Shown here in pieces: positions 22,926 to 37,900 of a stretch of 64,000 nucleotides of DNA (position 1 is its first letter; each line of letters starts with the position of its first letter). This stretch comes from Siderastrea siderea (taxonomy: Eukaryota; Cnidaria; Anthozoa; Scleractinia; Rhizangiidae): contig OZ034968.1 in the NCBI GenBank assembly GCA_964030785.1, positions 74,880,427 to 74,944,426 on the forward strand, given 5' to 3'. The notes beneath the pieces are model-generated. The model searched no databases. It saw only the letters and a list, made by a program, of their open reading frames with translations, and had not been told where the DNA came from. The position numbers and the translations under genes were made by a program.

Positions 22926-25900
22926 TCAGTGGATTGAGGCGAATTCTTGGAGCAAGCTAAACTGCTCCAGATTGTTGACATGGATCGTTCGTCGAACATC
23001 TATCACGATTGAACGAACCTACAAGAAATAACAGTAAAAACGAAATTACCTTACGAACACTTCAAACCTCCAAGAAGCCTTTCTTTACAACTAAGAGTAT
23101 TACGAACTCAAGGTAGAGGGGATGCAGGTTATTACGTGGTTACGCTTAGAAAGCGTGGAACTAGCCTGTCCACAACAGACCTTCCATTTTCAAGATTATA
23201 AAGTGGTGTATGCAAGGTTAAGTAGGTAACTATGGCTAGGCTCGTAACAAGGCTAACGGATTGAATAAAACCCGGCGGCTCGTGTGGACGCTTAGGTCCG
23301 GTTTTTAACCCTTTCACTCCCAAGCTTTTACCAAAAAGTCGCCATTTTTAACCGTTAAATCAAAATGACGCAAAATGGGCCTTAGTTTTGCTGAAAAACC
23401 TATTTTTTACCAAATAGGTAGATTTCCCCAAGATTAGGTACAAAAATGTAGAATATTTTAATTTGGTGCATGCGCATAAGCCAAAATTGCCATTACCCTT
23501 TTTGAACCTTTTTATTGCCCTTTTCCTTTCGTTTCTCTCGGCCCTTTTACTCTCACTACCTTTTGCCTTTCATATTCTTTCTGGCTGCCGTAAAAAGTTG
23601 GGTGTTGATTTATGGGCAAAGCCTGGAAATAGGCTTGATCAATTATAGGTATGATGGGCCATTTTACCACCATTTTTGCACCAAAACTGACAACGTTGTT
23701 TTTCAATTTGCTATGTCAGAATGTGGTCGATATCCAAAACCGACTATTGTGCGGATAGATCTATCCTAGCTCTATCATTTGCTTATAAGAATATCTGCTG
23801 ACATTTAAATTGGTGACGTCACAAGTGTTACAATGAGCACGACCATTAAGTGGCCTTATATGGCTACTTGGGCGTGAAAAGGTTAAGGCATGAAGCGCGG
23901 GAAAAGGGTATCGCTACCAGAGCAAGAGAAAAAAAATTCTAATGTACTTCGTACTTCGTCCTTCGTCAGGCGGGAGAGAAAAGTATTAGTTCAAAAATCT
24001 GGGAAAAAAATAGCCTGTTTTAGGCTCAAAGATAGCAAGAACGGTGAAATAAATCTGACGCAAAAATAACACGCGTGACGGCTGGGGAGAGTTGGGCGGT
24101 CTCTCTTGCCTTCTTCCCCCAGATCCCACGCGTCTTATTTACCATCTGAAAGCCTTGAATAATCAATCAAGTGTATCGATACAAAACACCTACCAGCTGC
24201 GTAAAGAACGATGCTTCCTTGGGTTTCTCAGAGTATTTTTCGTAATGATCCAGGTTATCTTGCAGTTTCAGCGTCAGTGTGTCATAATTACTGCGAATCA
24301 CGCTCAAAACCTGAAACCGAATTCAAAGGTGACAATAAACATTCTCCTAACAGCTGTAAATACACGTCTTATAATCACCCTTGTGAAAATGCAGTTTAAC
24401 GTAAGATTACGAAGAGCACTTAATTCCAATAGCTTAAGGCACCGTTACAGGAGGCAATTTTTTTCCTGCAACTTGTAACGGAATGATGACGAGAGCGTTG
24501 CGAGACAAGTTGCTGAATACACGTTACACGCTGCAATGATCTCGCAACGTTGCAAAAAGTAAAGGACAAGTCTACTTTACCTGCAACTTGCAACCCAATT
24601 TTTTGTTGCGAGACAGGATGCGAGGAGAGGGTGATACACGCGCAATTTCGTCCGCCTCTTGCCTCACAACGGCGTTACATTGCAAGCCGCAGCACCTTTA
24701 GCTAACATACCTGTTCCGATGACATTGACGCCAGATGATTGACAGCTGCCCATGAATCAATTTTAGGCGTGAAATGGTTAATGATTGCTCTGAAGAAACA
24801 AAATCATACATTTAAGGCCGATTTATCACAACACGAGATCAGTAAAGTGGGTGACTTAGCCTGGTGAATTGTTAATTAGTCCCATAAGGGGCAAAATGCG
24901 CAATAAAACAAACAGAAATTGAAAAATCAATCAACAACAACGACGATGATAATGATGATGATGATGATAAACAAGACCAAAAAAGTGTACTTGTCACAGT
25001 ACACGAAAAGTCTCCGCGGTAAATAAGCAAGTGACGTGAATTGACTTACCACGCTGATGACATCCCACATACTGAATAAAAAACGTTTTAGGCCCGAAGA
25101 AGAAAATTATTTCAGTTGCAATTGATACGATATACAGTATTCGTCCACACATGAGGTGTGCTGTGCTGTCACTAATTAAACACGGACTCATGACTGGCTA
25201 TTTTTACCAAGGGGACCCAGAAAACTAAGATAAACACCTCTTAACTGTCACGGGTGCTTCTCAAAACCTTTTTGACGTATCCCGTATCAGTGAATATCAA
25301 CCGCCGTTATTTTATTTACCTCAGAAAAGCGCGGTCACACATAGATTAACAACGATATCAACGACAGCTTTTGTTGCAAAAACATCTTTACCTCTGTGCA
25401 TCACTGGGAACGAGGTGATGTTACACGGGACGATTCACCGCAAAGACGATTTTTAGCGCAACAGTGACGCCGTGTAAAATGGATTCGTGGACGATTTTCT
25501 GCGCAATTGCTGCGCTGCAAGTTTTTGAACCAGCTTCAAAAACTTGCAACACCAAAACAAGAATTTTGCTCAAGTTGTTACGTGTAACATACCTGTCGTC
25601 AATTGTTTGCGCAACGCCTCTCCAAAACCCTATGCGCTGCCCCCGTTGCGCTAAAAATCGTCCGTGTAACATACATAAAAAACCGATCGACGCTGAGTTG
25701 GGCTAAAAATGGTCGTTGCAAATCGTCCCGAGTAACATCACCTTGTTTTCGTCTTAAAATTCGTGAAATTTCATTTAAAGTTCAAACATACCTGACATTA
25801 ACTAAAGAGCTGGACAGACGAGCCGCTGCGTCTTTCCAGTCGCCGCCATTCGTTGAGTGTCTTAATGCTTAAAAAACCAACAACAGCAAAAAAACAAAAA

Positions 25901-28900
25901 CAAAAACAAAGAAACAAAGAAACAAAAAAACAAAACAAAACAAAAAAAAAACGAGGTGAATTGTACTGAATAAAAAACGTTTTCATTTGCAGCAGAAGGT
26001 ACCTTCAAGACACACAGCTTGCAAACTTTCTTGCAAACTCGGATTATTCAACTCCAAAATGTTGACAAACTCGTGCATCAGTCACACGACAGAACTCCAC
26101 AAACAGTTTGATGACAGTCAGTGTTTCTAAAACCTTCTGTTTGGCTTAACCTATCTAAGTTCTTAAATTCTTGCGAGACAGCCACCAGCCGCTATTTTTC
26201 ATGACATGTATTATTACTTTGCATTGCTTTTCTTGCTTGCCATGGACTACTTTTGTAGTTGCCACTTTCAATTGCGGCAGCACCTTGATAATTCGAAACG
26301 TCAGCCAAAAGACAAATTGTTCGAGTTAACGAATTCTACTGCACATAAACTGGTAGTCGTGTGAGACTGATGAAAGTATTATTTTCAGTCAAACGTGATT
26401 TCTCCTCCCATTTCCCTCTCCCTTTACTTCACTCCCTTATCAGCGTCACAGTAACCAGGTGTCGGCAAGACGGCAGTTGTCTTCAAAGACAAAAACAGAC
26501 TAATGGGGAAGGAGCGAATCGCTAAAAGCGCGGCTCTTCCGAGTGCGAACTAACTTAAGCAAATACGGAGTACGTTGAACTCCCTACCCTTGTCTTTTCG
26601 CAGATTCAGACAATGAAAATAACGAAAATAAGCGATTTAGACGAATACAAAGACTTACCCATTGAATAGAGGTTATCAAAGATCTGGTGCACCCGGATAA
26701 TTTCATAGTAAAGTTCATCGTAGGATGTTGGAGATGGAAGAAAGGTATCTCCATACGTGATAAAAAGATTGAAGATGTTCACCACCTATATACACAAACC
26801 AGCGAACAAACAAGATTATGTCTTTATTATACAGCACGCTGCAAAAGGCAGTTTACGTAGGCCTTTTTAAATGCGATTTTAGGCTACGACAGGGACATTT
26901 CTAAGTTTTTGGGTCAAATTTAACAATAAAAAAACACTAGTGAAATTAAAGCTATGCACATTTTCTCGTACACGAAATGCTCTAAGATCACCACTAACAG
27001 GAAGAAATCAAGGGACAACAAACCATGATAAGTTTTAAGCAATTTTTCAAAGACATAAAGAAAGAACACGAAGAACATGACTAAATTTTTCAAGTTGCAA
27101 TCCATTTCAACCCTGGACATCAGTAGAAAAAGACGTTTTTTTTTATAATTTAATAGGAAAACAGTAGCGTGGTGCATTCGGGTTCACCAAAACCGGGATG
27201 AAAAGACAAAGGACAGATCAGCACAAGGTCGCTTATTAATAAAAAAAGAGCAAAAAGTTGCTGGCGTGGCCGCGGCGTTAACTAACCTGTGAGGCCAAGA
27301 AGAAGATATTGCAGGTTTTTGTAAGAAGAGTTTCATTGGAGAGAAGGAACTTGAGGAAATTCATAAGTGCGGTCCAGAGGTTCTTCCATGAGTACGCTAG
27401 CCTCACACGACATCGCTTCTGGTAACACAGCATACGATGCACGATTCCAAAGGTTTTACTATAAAATAAAATAGCAACTTTACTCTCCCTTGATTTTTTT
27501 ATGCCTTTTGGTAACCAGAACCTAGTTGCTCAAAATAGTATTTTAATAGATTAATACAAGTTTATGAGTAGGAATTATGTTTGAGTAAAATCACACTGAA
27601 ATAAAAATGCAGTTAGAAACGTGTACAACGGAGCAACGTGCAGAAGTCTATACACGTGACTCAATTCGTGAGATCTATCGTCCGATCAGATTTCGAGAAC
27701 AGGAAACTTAAGGCCATAAGTGAACTTGAATGCGTTTCCTGGTCGATACTTTGGATTCTTATTGGACAGTTGACCGAATAAAGATGGTCACACTTGTGCA
27801 TCGCGCTGAAAAATCCTTAGGCAACTTCTCAAACAAGAAAAGTCAATCGGTTTTCAACTGGACATGGGACCATTTTGTACTTTAGTTACCTGTAAAGGTC
27901 GGTTGGTAGTGTTTTCATCATGTGCGTTACAATAAACTCCACCATAAGATCTGAAAAGAAATTTAATACGAGAGAAAGGGAACTACCATTAAAGCGTCAA
28001 TTTTTTTCTTTATTTACACCACCTCAAGAAACGAACACCTGAACCTCTCCTAGGGCATATCGCCTGCGTGCAGGGCCAAATTTGTCTATAGACTCCCCCA
28101 TCTTAAGCCTTAACTGTCTCAAGCAGAAATCTATTTCCCTTAGATGTACCGCGAGTTTCCTTTGAGTGTTCAAAGTAGTGGGAGACAACTAAACATTATC
28201 AGAGAATTGAAGAAAAAAATGTGTGGGTGGGTGGGTATGTGTGTGTGTGTGTGTGGGGGGGGGGGGGTATCCTCCTTTCAAAGCTCACTTGCTCTCTAAT
28301 TTCATGTGTTAGCACCTACCTAGCAATGCACAAGCCAGCGGTTTTGATGGAGCATGCTTGTCAATAACAGCTCCTCTGTGGTACATTTGCTGAAAATCAA
28401 GCACACGAATAATACATTGACAAATGCAGCACCACAAATCTTCCGCTTTCCTTATTTTTACTCATGGTGAAAATCCCATCCGTTTTAGTGTGGTGCAGTG
28501 AGACAAGGATCAGGAAAGACCATCAGCAGGAAGTCTAAATGAATAGACACGACATAACCAGTAGAACCAAAGGCATTAGTTTCTATAGAAACTATGGTGC
28601 TACGTCAGTGAGGGAGTGAAACACTTTATCATCAACCGAGTTGATATTTGACATCATAATTATTGCAGTGAAAGAGTTGCCTTTCAGCTGTTCACCATGA
28701 TCAGGACACACCATCAAGTTACTCATACGGTGCTTGTCAAAGCTCGCATGCTAACATTTCAACAAAGAAATCAGGGTGTTGTTCTCCAATGTATATACCT
28801 GTCGGTGCTACTTACCACTCTGTGGAGGGGCACTGAGAATGTCATGTTTGCATCGTGAAGGAAAGCATTTGCGTATTGATCCTGAAAAAAGAAGCAATAA

Positions 28901-31900
28901 TGGAAAAGGAACTTTAAAAACACGAGTGGATATCTACATTGGTTGCTTGCAAAATCGTGAAAAGGATAGTCCGCCAGTTATACTGTGCGGTACAGAACAA
29001 AATAGGACGTACATGCGAATGCGCAGGTTACAAAAATAAAAATAATACGCGGGCGGAAACTTAACTCCATTGTGAGAACAGCACCCCTCGTAGGTAACTT
29101 AATCTTAATCGAGATTTTGCGATCGAAAAACTGATATTTCATGGCTAGTTACCGTACGACCATATGCTGATCATTACGAAACAAAAGTAGTTAGGTCGTA
29201 AACTCGCAAAACTGGCGTACCCGATGTTTGCTGTTTTCATGTCACTTTCTCTCCTGACCATTTGCTTTCTTGGTTAAGTTTAAATTTCGCACAGGCCAGG
29301 CATTTAAGTCACGAATAGGCCGAGGTATTCAGGGCGATGACGATGTTGTCTAGTAACCCTTACTGCTTACCTCAACAATGCAAGTCAAAATAATCTGACA
29401 CAGTTTGGCGTTGCTTATTCCTTTCTCATCTACAATGAAAGAAAAAAACATTTTAAAACTTTGTTATGAGCAATAACTTAACTCGTGCACAACTTGATAG
29501 AAAAACTTGACCACACACAGCGACTTAAAAAAAAAACATGAAATTCTTCCAGTACTAAGGTAGTTACGTTGATAGATACCTTTAGTGTTCTGAAGAGCAA
29601 TTGATGAATAAGTCAACAGGGTAACCAACAGATTAGTGGGTTGACTCAAATCAGCAGGAACATCCTCCACCACAGCGGCTACAACAAACAGTGACAGTAC
29701 ACTGAGATGAAATACTCATATAGAGAAGGGATACACATCTATTTACCTTGAATCAACTGTCCATATTATAGAACACTTCACATTTTAAGTGGGCTTTGTA
29801 TTAAAAAAAAACGTCAATACCACCAGAGAGCATATCAGTGTTACATCTTGCCAAAATGCGAAGTACAATTTTGAGACACTTATTTAAACAATAAGAGTTC
29901 TTCTGTCGAAGGCACTATCAGGTGACAGGTTGCCCGAGGAAATTTGATGTTCACAACAAATATACGTTCCCGGGCTTACATGTTTGAAGTTTGAACATCA
30001 AATTTCTGAAGGAATCTTTCACACATAGGGCCTCAGACAGAAGGCCGGACTCTATTGTTTTTATTGCACAACGCTAAATTTTGAGCAAAATTGACAAAAA
30101 CGGGCACTATGCGTTGATAGGCGCCCGCTGAGGATGATCACGCGTCACGTGATCGATTTCCACCAATGGGAGTACGCCAAAATTTAGCGTTGTACTAAAA
30201 TGGTGGTAGCGCTTTTTAGTGCCGAGTTCGCAGAACGAAGACGTCCAAGATACTATTAAGGTGGTATTTTTACCAGTAGCTGTTCTTTTAACAACAGGTG
30301 GTGCTGCTGTCGGCGATGGAGGAGGACTGGAACCTGGTGCAGTCTAAAGAGAAAAAGAAAATTACACAGTGTTCTTAGAGGATGCAAAGAAGACATTTGA
30401 AACTGCCATATCAACTTCCAATATTCTAAGCTCTTTTGACAAATAAGCTCACCGTAACATGACTGAGGACAGTGAAGAAATTTCTGTTTAGGTGCACTGC
30501 TTCATATAACGCTAGAAGGACAGCCTCATTTGTACTAAAAACAGAAATAGTTACAATGTTTGGTAGTGATCACAAACTCTGATACATTGTACATAGTTAT
30601 CAAAAGGAAAATAAATCTCAAGTACAGTGTACAACAAAGGTAACTCTCTCTCTCAGACTCAAACACATCTAGTAAAAACAACATTCTTGCAATGCAGTGT
30701 CAGCAGATGCAGTGATTACAGCCGGTCAATCATCATTTACCTGAAACATTCTGCCCTCTCTGTCTCAGCTACAAACATACTTCCCACCTGTAAGATACAC
30801 AAAATTACTTAGCAAGTAATGAAGGCTGAAGAAAAAGCTGAAGAATGGGATTGAGTGGAAAAGAGCAGAGGAACTTTCTAATACTAGCCTAAGTGTACTG
30901 TTTGTTTAGGAAAACGAGTATGTGACAGCTAGTATACATATAACAAGTACAACGCTTCAAATCAGTTGAGCACATTTTAGATTATCAACTCTCCTTCTTT
31001 CCTGGTAAGCAACAAGGAGAATATTGAGAGCTCTGAGAACATGGTTTGAAATTTGAGGGACACGCTCTTACTCTTTCTCACATTCCTGACCTAACTATTG
31101 GCTGTTTGGTAGCAAAATTAGCAAAAAAGACAACACATACAAAACTAGTAATGGAACTGATGAGTCCTCCTGATGCCTGCTCTAACATGGCTGCATGTTT
31201 CCTAAAACAAAATCAAAATAACTTAGAAAACTTGCTTTTGAACAAAGCATTCACAGCACTTGTACAAGTCAAAAGGCACATGAACTGTATTTACTCCTCT
31301 GGGAAAAGTATCGGACTTGAGGTTTGTTTACATCACGTCTCCCAATTCAAGCACTAACAGTAAATGAAGTTCACTTCCCGGGGAGTTTGAGGGCACACTC
31401 CCTAAAACTGTTTACAGTTTTGAAATTACACACTACAAAACACCTGTCCATTTTAAGGTGTTTATATAACAACTTGATAAATTTGCGTGAGGAAGCCCGA
31501 GAGTCCTCACAATTTGAACATTAACTAAGAGGTTGTGACATTATAGGTCAACCTTAGATTGGCATGATGACGAATTGTGATGATTGTATCAAAGGAAACG
31601 GTATAAAACAAGGTATGTAAAAAATAACCAGATGTTTAACCAAGTTTTTGGCTTCTAATCACCCTTGTATATACGTTAAAAAAAATACAATTTTCATTAA
31701 CATAAAGTGCAAAAATAACAAACTGTATGTACCTGTTGTAATCAGTAAGTGCAGCTGATATTACACAACCAAACCCCTACAAAGAAAATGAGATAAAATT
31801 AAAATTAAGACTTTGAAATGCTCTGTGTTCCACAAATACATCTTGATCAAAGTTAATCAATGTTTACTTACATTTAGTGCCAACTCGTCATCCAAGATAG

Positions 31901-34900
31901 ACAGTTTTACGATGTAAGGATTTGATGCCTAAACATTAACATAAATAAAACAATTTGAAATTGAAAGCAGGAAAGAAAAGTAATATATTAAGTAAATTAA
32001 ACAACCTCATTTAATTTGATGAGGGTACCCCTGCAAGCATCCTCATCATGTTTTATAGGGTCCTCCTCAGGATCCTGTAAAAATCTTTAACTATCCTGCA
32101 CAAGAACCTGTAGGATCCCGTAGGATCATAGAAAGGAGTCCCCTATACACTGTAGGGTTAGGATTCTTTTTAGGATCCTATAAAATCTTGTGTAATATTT
32201 CTACCAGGGAACATTTAACATTCCTGCAGCCACTGATCTTGACTTTAGAAATGTTTGTATTTATTGCTGAATAAGATAAGCACTGATCTGGGTTCTGATA
32301 ACTTTTATCAAAGATCACTTTGCATCTACAAAAGTGTACTTGTCAAAAAAAAAAACATTACTCACCTCATACTTGCGGTAATTAACAAGAATTGTCAAGA
32401 GAAGCATTGCTTCATAACCATGTTGTTGTCTGGCCACTGGATCAGCAAGGACCTAATGATAAAACACAACATGCATGTGACTTCTACTAACTGACTTCTA
32501 ATCATAAACATCATGCAATCATTTCAAAAATATGACACAATGTTTGAGTTTAACAAACATGTTCCAGATACTTCAGTATGCATCATCAGTCAGTATCCTT
32601 TAACGGATGATGGATACTGATGTATCAATCAAAAATCATCTAAAAAAATCTATAACAAATTGCTCAACTTACCTGAATAACGGCTTCAAAAATGCTGTTA
32701 ATCATGATGTATTCAACAATTGTGTTTTGACTGACATTGTCTGTTGCCTAAAACAAGCACAGAAAGAGAGACTGAAAGAGAGACTTTCCTGTGTGGAAAG
32801 AGAGACTGAAAGAGAGACTTTCCTGTGTGGAAAGAGAGACTGCAGGCAGTCTATGCTCCTTCCATACTAACATGCAGTAATTAAAGGTAACTATAAACAC
32901 AGTGTCAAAATGCTTACATACATGCTTACAGAGAATTAATTAACTAAAGGTAGTAACTGAAATTAACATTTGTTCTAGTCAAAGCAAAAAACAGGGCACC
33001 ACGTGCCTCAGGTGTCACATAATTATGTGAGCATCTGGCTGGCTGGTAAATTTATTTCTAGATATTGACTGTACATTCATTTAGTGATCTGAACACGCTG
33101 TTTGTCACACCAACAAAAGAAATAAAATAAAGAAACTGAGAATTAATCAATGCAGTTACTGATATTAATATCTGTTACTAATAATTGGTACTCTAGACTA
33201 CTACAACAAACATGTCAATGTCTTCTACTACATAACTGACAGTACCTTAATATTTTAAAACTTGAGTGTAACTAACTACTTTTTTTTAGAAATTTAAATT
33301 TTGTGCAGATTAACTATCAAAATTCTGGCATTGCTTTAGAAACCATTGAACATTAAATCAATGTGATTACACTTTCAGCTGAGCTATAAAGACTTACTGT
33401 AACAAGGATTAGAGCAAGCTTCAGAGACAGGTTCTTTAAGCTCACTGTAGAAAGGAAATCATGAGTGTTAAAGGCATTGAAAACAAATTGAATTATTATT
33501 CCATATCTCAATCTGATAGTTAACCAAACATTTGTGTGCAAAAAAGGCATCCCTTGAGGCAACAGAAGTAAGACTTCATTATAATTACTTTTTAAAGGAA
33601 TATCTTTGAATCCAATAGTTTCTAGAACCTCACAATTTGGAAAATGGGAACCATTCCCAATCCTTTCTATCTGGTAAATTTTACTGTACAGTAAATAATT
33701 TGTTTGGTCACCTTAAATTAAAACTCTTAAACAAGAGCTCAAATCCTAGAAGGAGCCCAAACTGTGATATGTTAGGGACTCTCACCACAAATAAAAAAAA
33801 AAGTCATGTCATGTTTTGGGTCTCCTGGATTCTTGGGATAATGACAGTATTGTGAAGCCAACAGACTGCATCTGATTTACATTGAGAAAAGTTTTACTTT
33901 TAGTTACTGAATTTTCAGAAATTTGAAGAATTTGCTTACATGTAACAACAATTTTCCAAGATTTAAAAAATCTGATTTTTTGAAATCGATTAATACCCAG
34001 TTGACTTTCAGGCTTAAAGTTTTTTTTTCACTAAGATGCCTGAAATGACCAAACTGGCCCAAGTGAGACATCTGCACAAACACCAAAATAAGTTACTCAC
34101 TTCAATGTCAGACAAGTGACTGTGCGTATGAACAGTGTACAGTATAGTCATGTTGACTAAAAACAAGCCAAAGTTACCTGGATAATCCCCAACTAGAAAC
34201 GTGTGCAAACTTTCTAACAATCCCTGGAAAAATGAAAATGAAAATGATGGGAAAAAATCAAAAATGCTATTAAACACACCAATTCAGTACAAAGTTGTCG
34301 TTGCAATAATTATTATTGTAGACTGGCCCATCGAGGAAAGTGGGTAATCATAAAAAATCAAGAACATCTCTCATCTTTACCTTGGTTCGCAGTTCATAAC
34401 AACTGGCTGCTGGCCATAAATAACAGCCCTGAGTAACAAAATATTTTGCTGTAGGACTGTTTTTAGTCTATTTTTCTATTTCTACTTTATATGCATTGAC
34501 TGAACATAAAGTATGTGCACTAAAATCAACATGCCTGCATTTGTGCCTCGGCAGCATCAAAACCAATCAAAATGTTAATGACATCAAACCCATGGTCTCC
34601 CAATCTCTTTCTGTAAACTGCTCTGACTAATGCACAAAGTGTCTGAAATAAGAAATATTAATAGAATTCAATAATTATTGTTAAAATCACTTTGTCTATT
34701 AATTATTAGAGTGGTAGGTTGAGGGTGACTTGAAAAGACTGGCATAAAATCAGTCTGAAATGATTTTAGCTCAGTCTCCTACCAATCCATACTGGTGTGA
34801 CCTGATGTAATATTTACAGTGGATTCTTGACACCTTGGACTGTCAAGGAAACACAACACTGTTTGATTACAGTAGCAAGTTAAGAAGGAGAAACTACACG

Positions 34901-37900
34901 AACTATCAGTTTAAGTTAAAGAAGGTCAAGTTATGGGGCATTTGAGTTATCAAGATTCTACTGTGCAGGCCTTAAGTTGCTGGGAGGATCAATTTTGCCT
35001 TCAATCACACACACCATATTTCACTTACTATTCAAGAACTAAACCCATACCTGCAAAGCATTAACTAGTTTTATCTGATGATCTCCTCGCAATGCAATGC
35101 AGCACTGAGCAAACAGAAGGTTGATGTTTTCCTGAAAGAAATGTAATTAGCCACACAAGGTAGGTTAAGATTAGCAGCGACTCTGGATTTAGTGTAAAAT
35201 AATACTGCAAGGAAATGTCACAGTTTAGGTATATATAAGATAAAATTACTCTACGAGTGGTTAGGGTGTTGGACTTTGAGTCCGTGGGTCCCAGGTTCGA
35301 ATCCCACTCTGAGCACTTCATGGATTTGTTTCTCGGCAGTCCCAAGTTATAAATCCTTCGGCTGCGCTTGTAAATAGCCAACTGGTTTGCCTCCCGCCAG
35401 TTGGGATTTTTAAAACATGTTATGCTTCATTTACAATATTTGTTTCATTTGTTTGTTACTCGATTCATTAGCTATCTAAGCTAGGAGCCTAATAAGCTCC
35501 ATAATTTCGAGTATAGATAAATCTTTATCTTTTAACTTTTTTTTTTATTTAGTGGACTAAAGGTGATATTTATTTTTAACATTTTTTGTTGTACTTTATA
35601 TACGTTATTTATCTTGAAATTCATATCTACATATTTTTGTTTAATTTCCATTCTTGTAAAGCACATTTGATCATATATACATGTTAATTTGAGCAAAGGA
35701 AGAATTAAATTATTAATTATTATTATGGCAACCAACCTTTACATCCATCAGTTCCTCTTCACTAAGCTTGTCAATACATTTCTCCAAATACACAGCATTG
35801 ACCTGGAGAGACAAAAAATTAACAAGAACACGCATTACATCGTCTTGATTAGATTACTAGATTAGGATATGCAAGTATACATCTTATGGACAAGAGGCCA
35901 ATCTTCTCTTAATTAGTCTTGTAGGACCAACGTTTTGTAAGACAGGGTCTAAGAAAGCCATGGTTTAAAGTAGATTTTAATCAGGGTTTTTGTGATTAGC
36001 TATACATGTATTTTTCAGACCATGCCCTTGTCCTTTATTCAAATTCTAACCCTGTAACACATCAAGGTGATCAATGGATAATCTATGGATAATTAATGAA
36101 AAATCAGTTGTTGATTACTGATCTAGGATATCTCGAAATATGGCCACTTTGTTTTGGCCTGAACAAAGGCTCATAATTTATTTTCTTATGTAAAAATCCC
36201 TTTATTCTGTCAGTTCATTAACACAGGCAAACTTTTGCAGCCTGTTGAGGGCCACACTATGTGGTTCCATGGTAGTACAACCAAACCTACTTAGATTTGA
36301 TTGATGAAGTCCTAGAATTGTCAGAGGGCATAATAAATAATGCTTGTGGGTTTACCAGGCTAGGGAAAGTAGTGGAGAGAAATTACACTCAGATTGGACT
36401 GATACTTAACAATACCTAATTATATAAAACATTATTAAACACAACAACTCACCCGCATAAGAAAAAATTCATGCCAGAAATTTGGACTCTCACGAGATGG
36501 ATCATTTCCCTAAAAGGCAAAATACGTATGTGTCAATTTCAGCTGAAATTTTCTGTACGTATAAATGTTACCTTATTGCTTGTTTTTTACAGGGTAGAAT
36601 TTCAGTTTAACCATTCATACTGTCTTTTACACCTTCAAAATGTTACTGGCAATTATTGTGATCCAGTGGTGTCTTTTGATTGTGTTTGAGACCGCATTAT
36701 TTTGTGATAATGTCATCTCAAAATGCTGGCTTGTGATTGGTTTAAAAACTGTCACGACAATGTGGCCAAGGTCAAACTTTTCTTCACAAAAACCCTCGGC
36801 TGGCAAAATTTTACTTTGGCTCAGTAATATAGTTGGAAAAACCTTTATTGCAATGTGATTCATCCCTACAAGTAACTTACCTTGACAGATTGCCAAAAAT
36901 GTGAGTGCCAAAGTTTTAAAACTGTGTATGTTTCTTTTAAACAGCTTGTTTTTCAGTTTTTATTTCAGAATGCATGTGCTATAAGTGCATTATCATTTGT
37001 GTTCCAGTTTTAACCTGGTAAAGAAGTTAATTGTCACGTTATTCCGTGTAGCAGGCATCGTAAATGGGGAAGGTGAAGGGGAACAAGAACACGGGAGAAA
37101 AATGGGGGACTGGGGGCTAGGGATAAGGGAATGCCTGCTACAAAGACCCCCATTTTTTCATTTCTGATTTGTTAATTTTTGACAGTAAGTCCCACGGGAA
37201 TGACGTAATTTGACAAGGACATGTTGTTACTAGAAGATTTTAACTTGGTGGCCAGGTAGCGAAATTGTCTTGAAACCAGAGCAAGAAACGGCAGTTAGAG
37301 CTCTTTTGGAGGGAAGAGATGTTTTAGCGGTTTTGCCAATGGAATACGGTCCAAGAAAGAAGAGATTTTGTCATTGTCAGAGAAGGTTTCAAAAAAGCAT
37401 TGTACTGTTTCATGCGTGAATTTCAAGGTAGTGTAAATATTCCGTTATTGGAATGAAGACTTGCCTTTTATGAACTATGAATCGGAAGAAAAAGCCCTAA
37501 GAAATGGTCGACACCTTAAACAGTGGAATTCAGAGAACTAAAAGCGATGAAATTTAATATTCTTTGAGAACAGATGGTTGTTTTAAAGAGAAATCTGCCA
37601 TTGCAAGACATCACTTAAGCTGTTGACTTTGTAGGGAATCCATGGTAAAGTTAATTACATTTTTGATTGCAATTTTGTATTGAAACATTTATTTTAATTG
37701 TCTGATTCTTCATATTATGGCTTTTGCATAACTTTTAAAAACGTGCAGTTCATTCACTTGCGTGTATTTCCCTTATCCTTTTTTTAAACTAAACTTACCT
37801 TTCCTAGAAGCGAAAATTGAACACATTTGGTTTTCAGAAGCAAAGAGGGGTTTATCTTAATAAATCTTTTTATTTTGAAAAGCTTTGTGTCTCTTATTTC

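Noticed and set aside
25036..25069. Candidate ARMH3 exon between good splice sites on the minus strand
   Set aside because: It has a plausible acceptor and donor but encodes nothing similar to the family, and including it breaks co-linearity; exon 23 to exon 24 joins in phase without it.
35247..35320. Functional tRNA gene
   Set aside because: A and B boxes and an anticodon-like loop are present, but the acceptor stem does not close and a SINE body follows.
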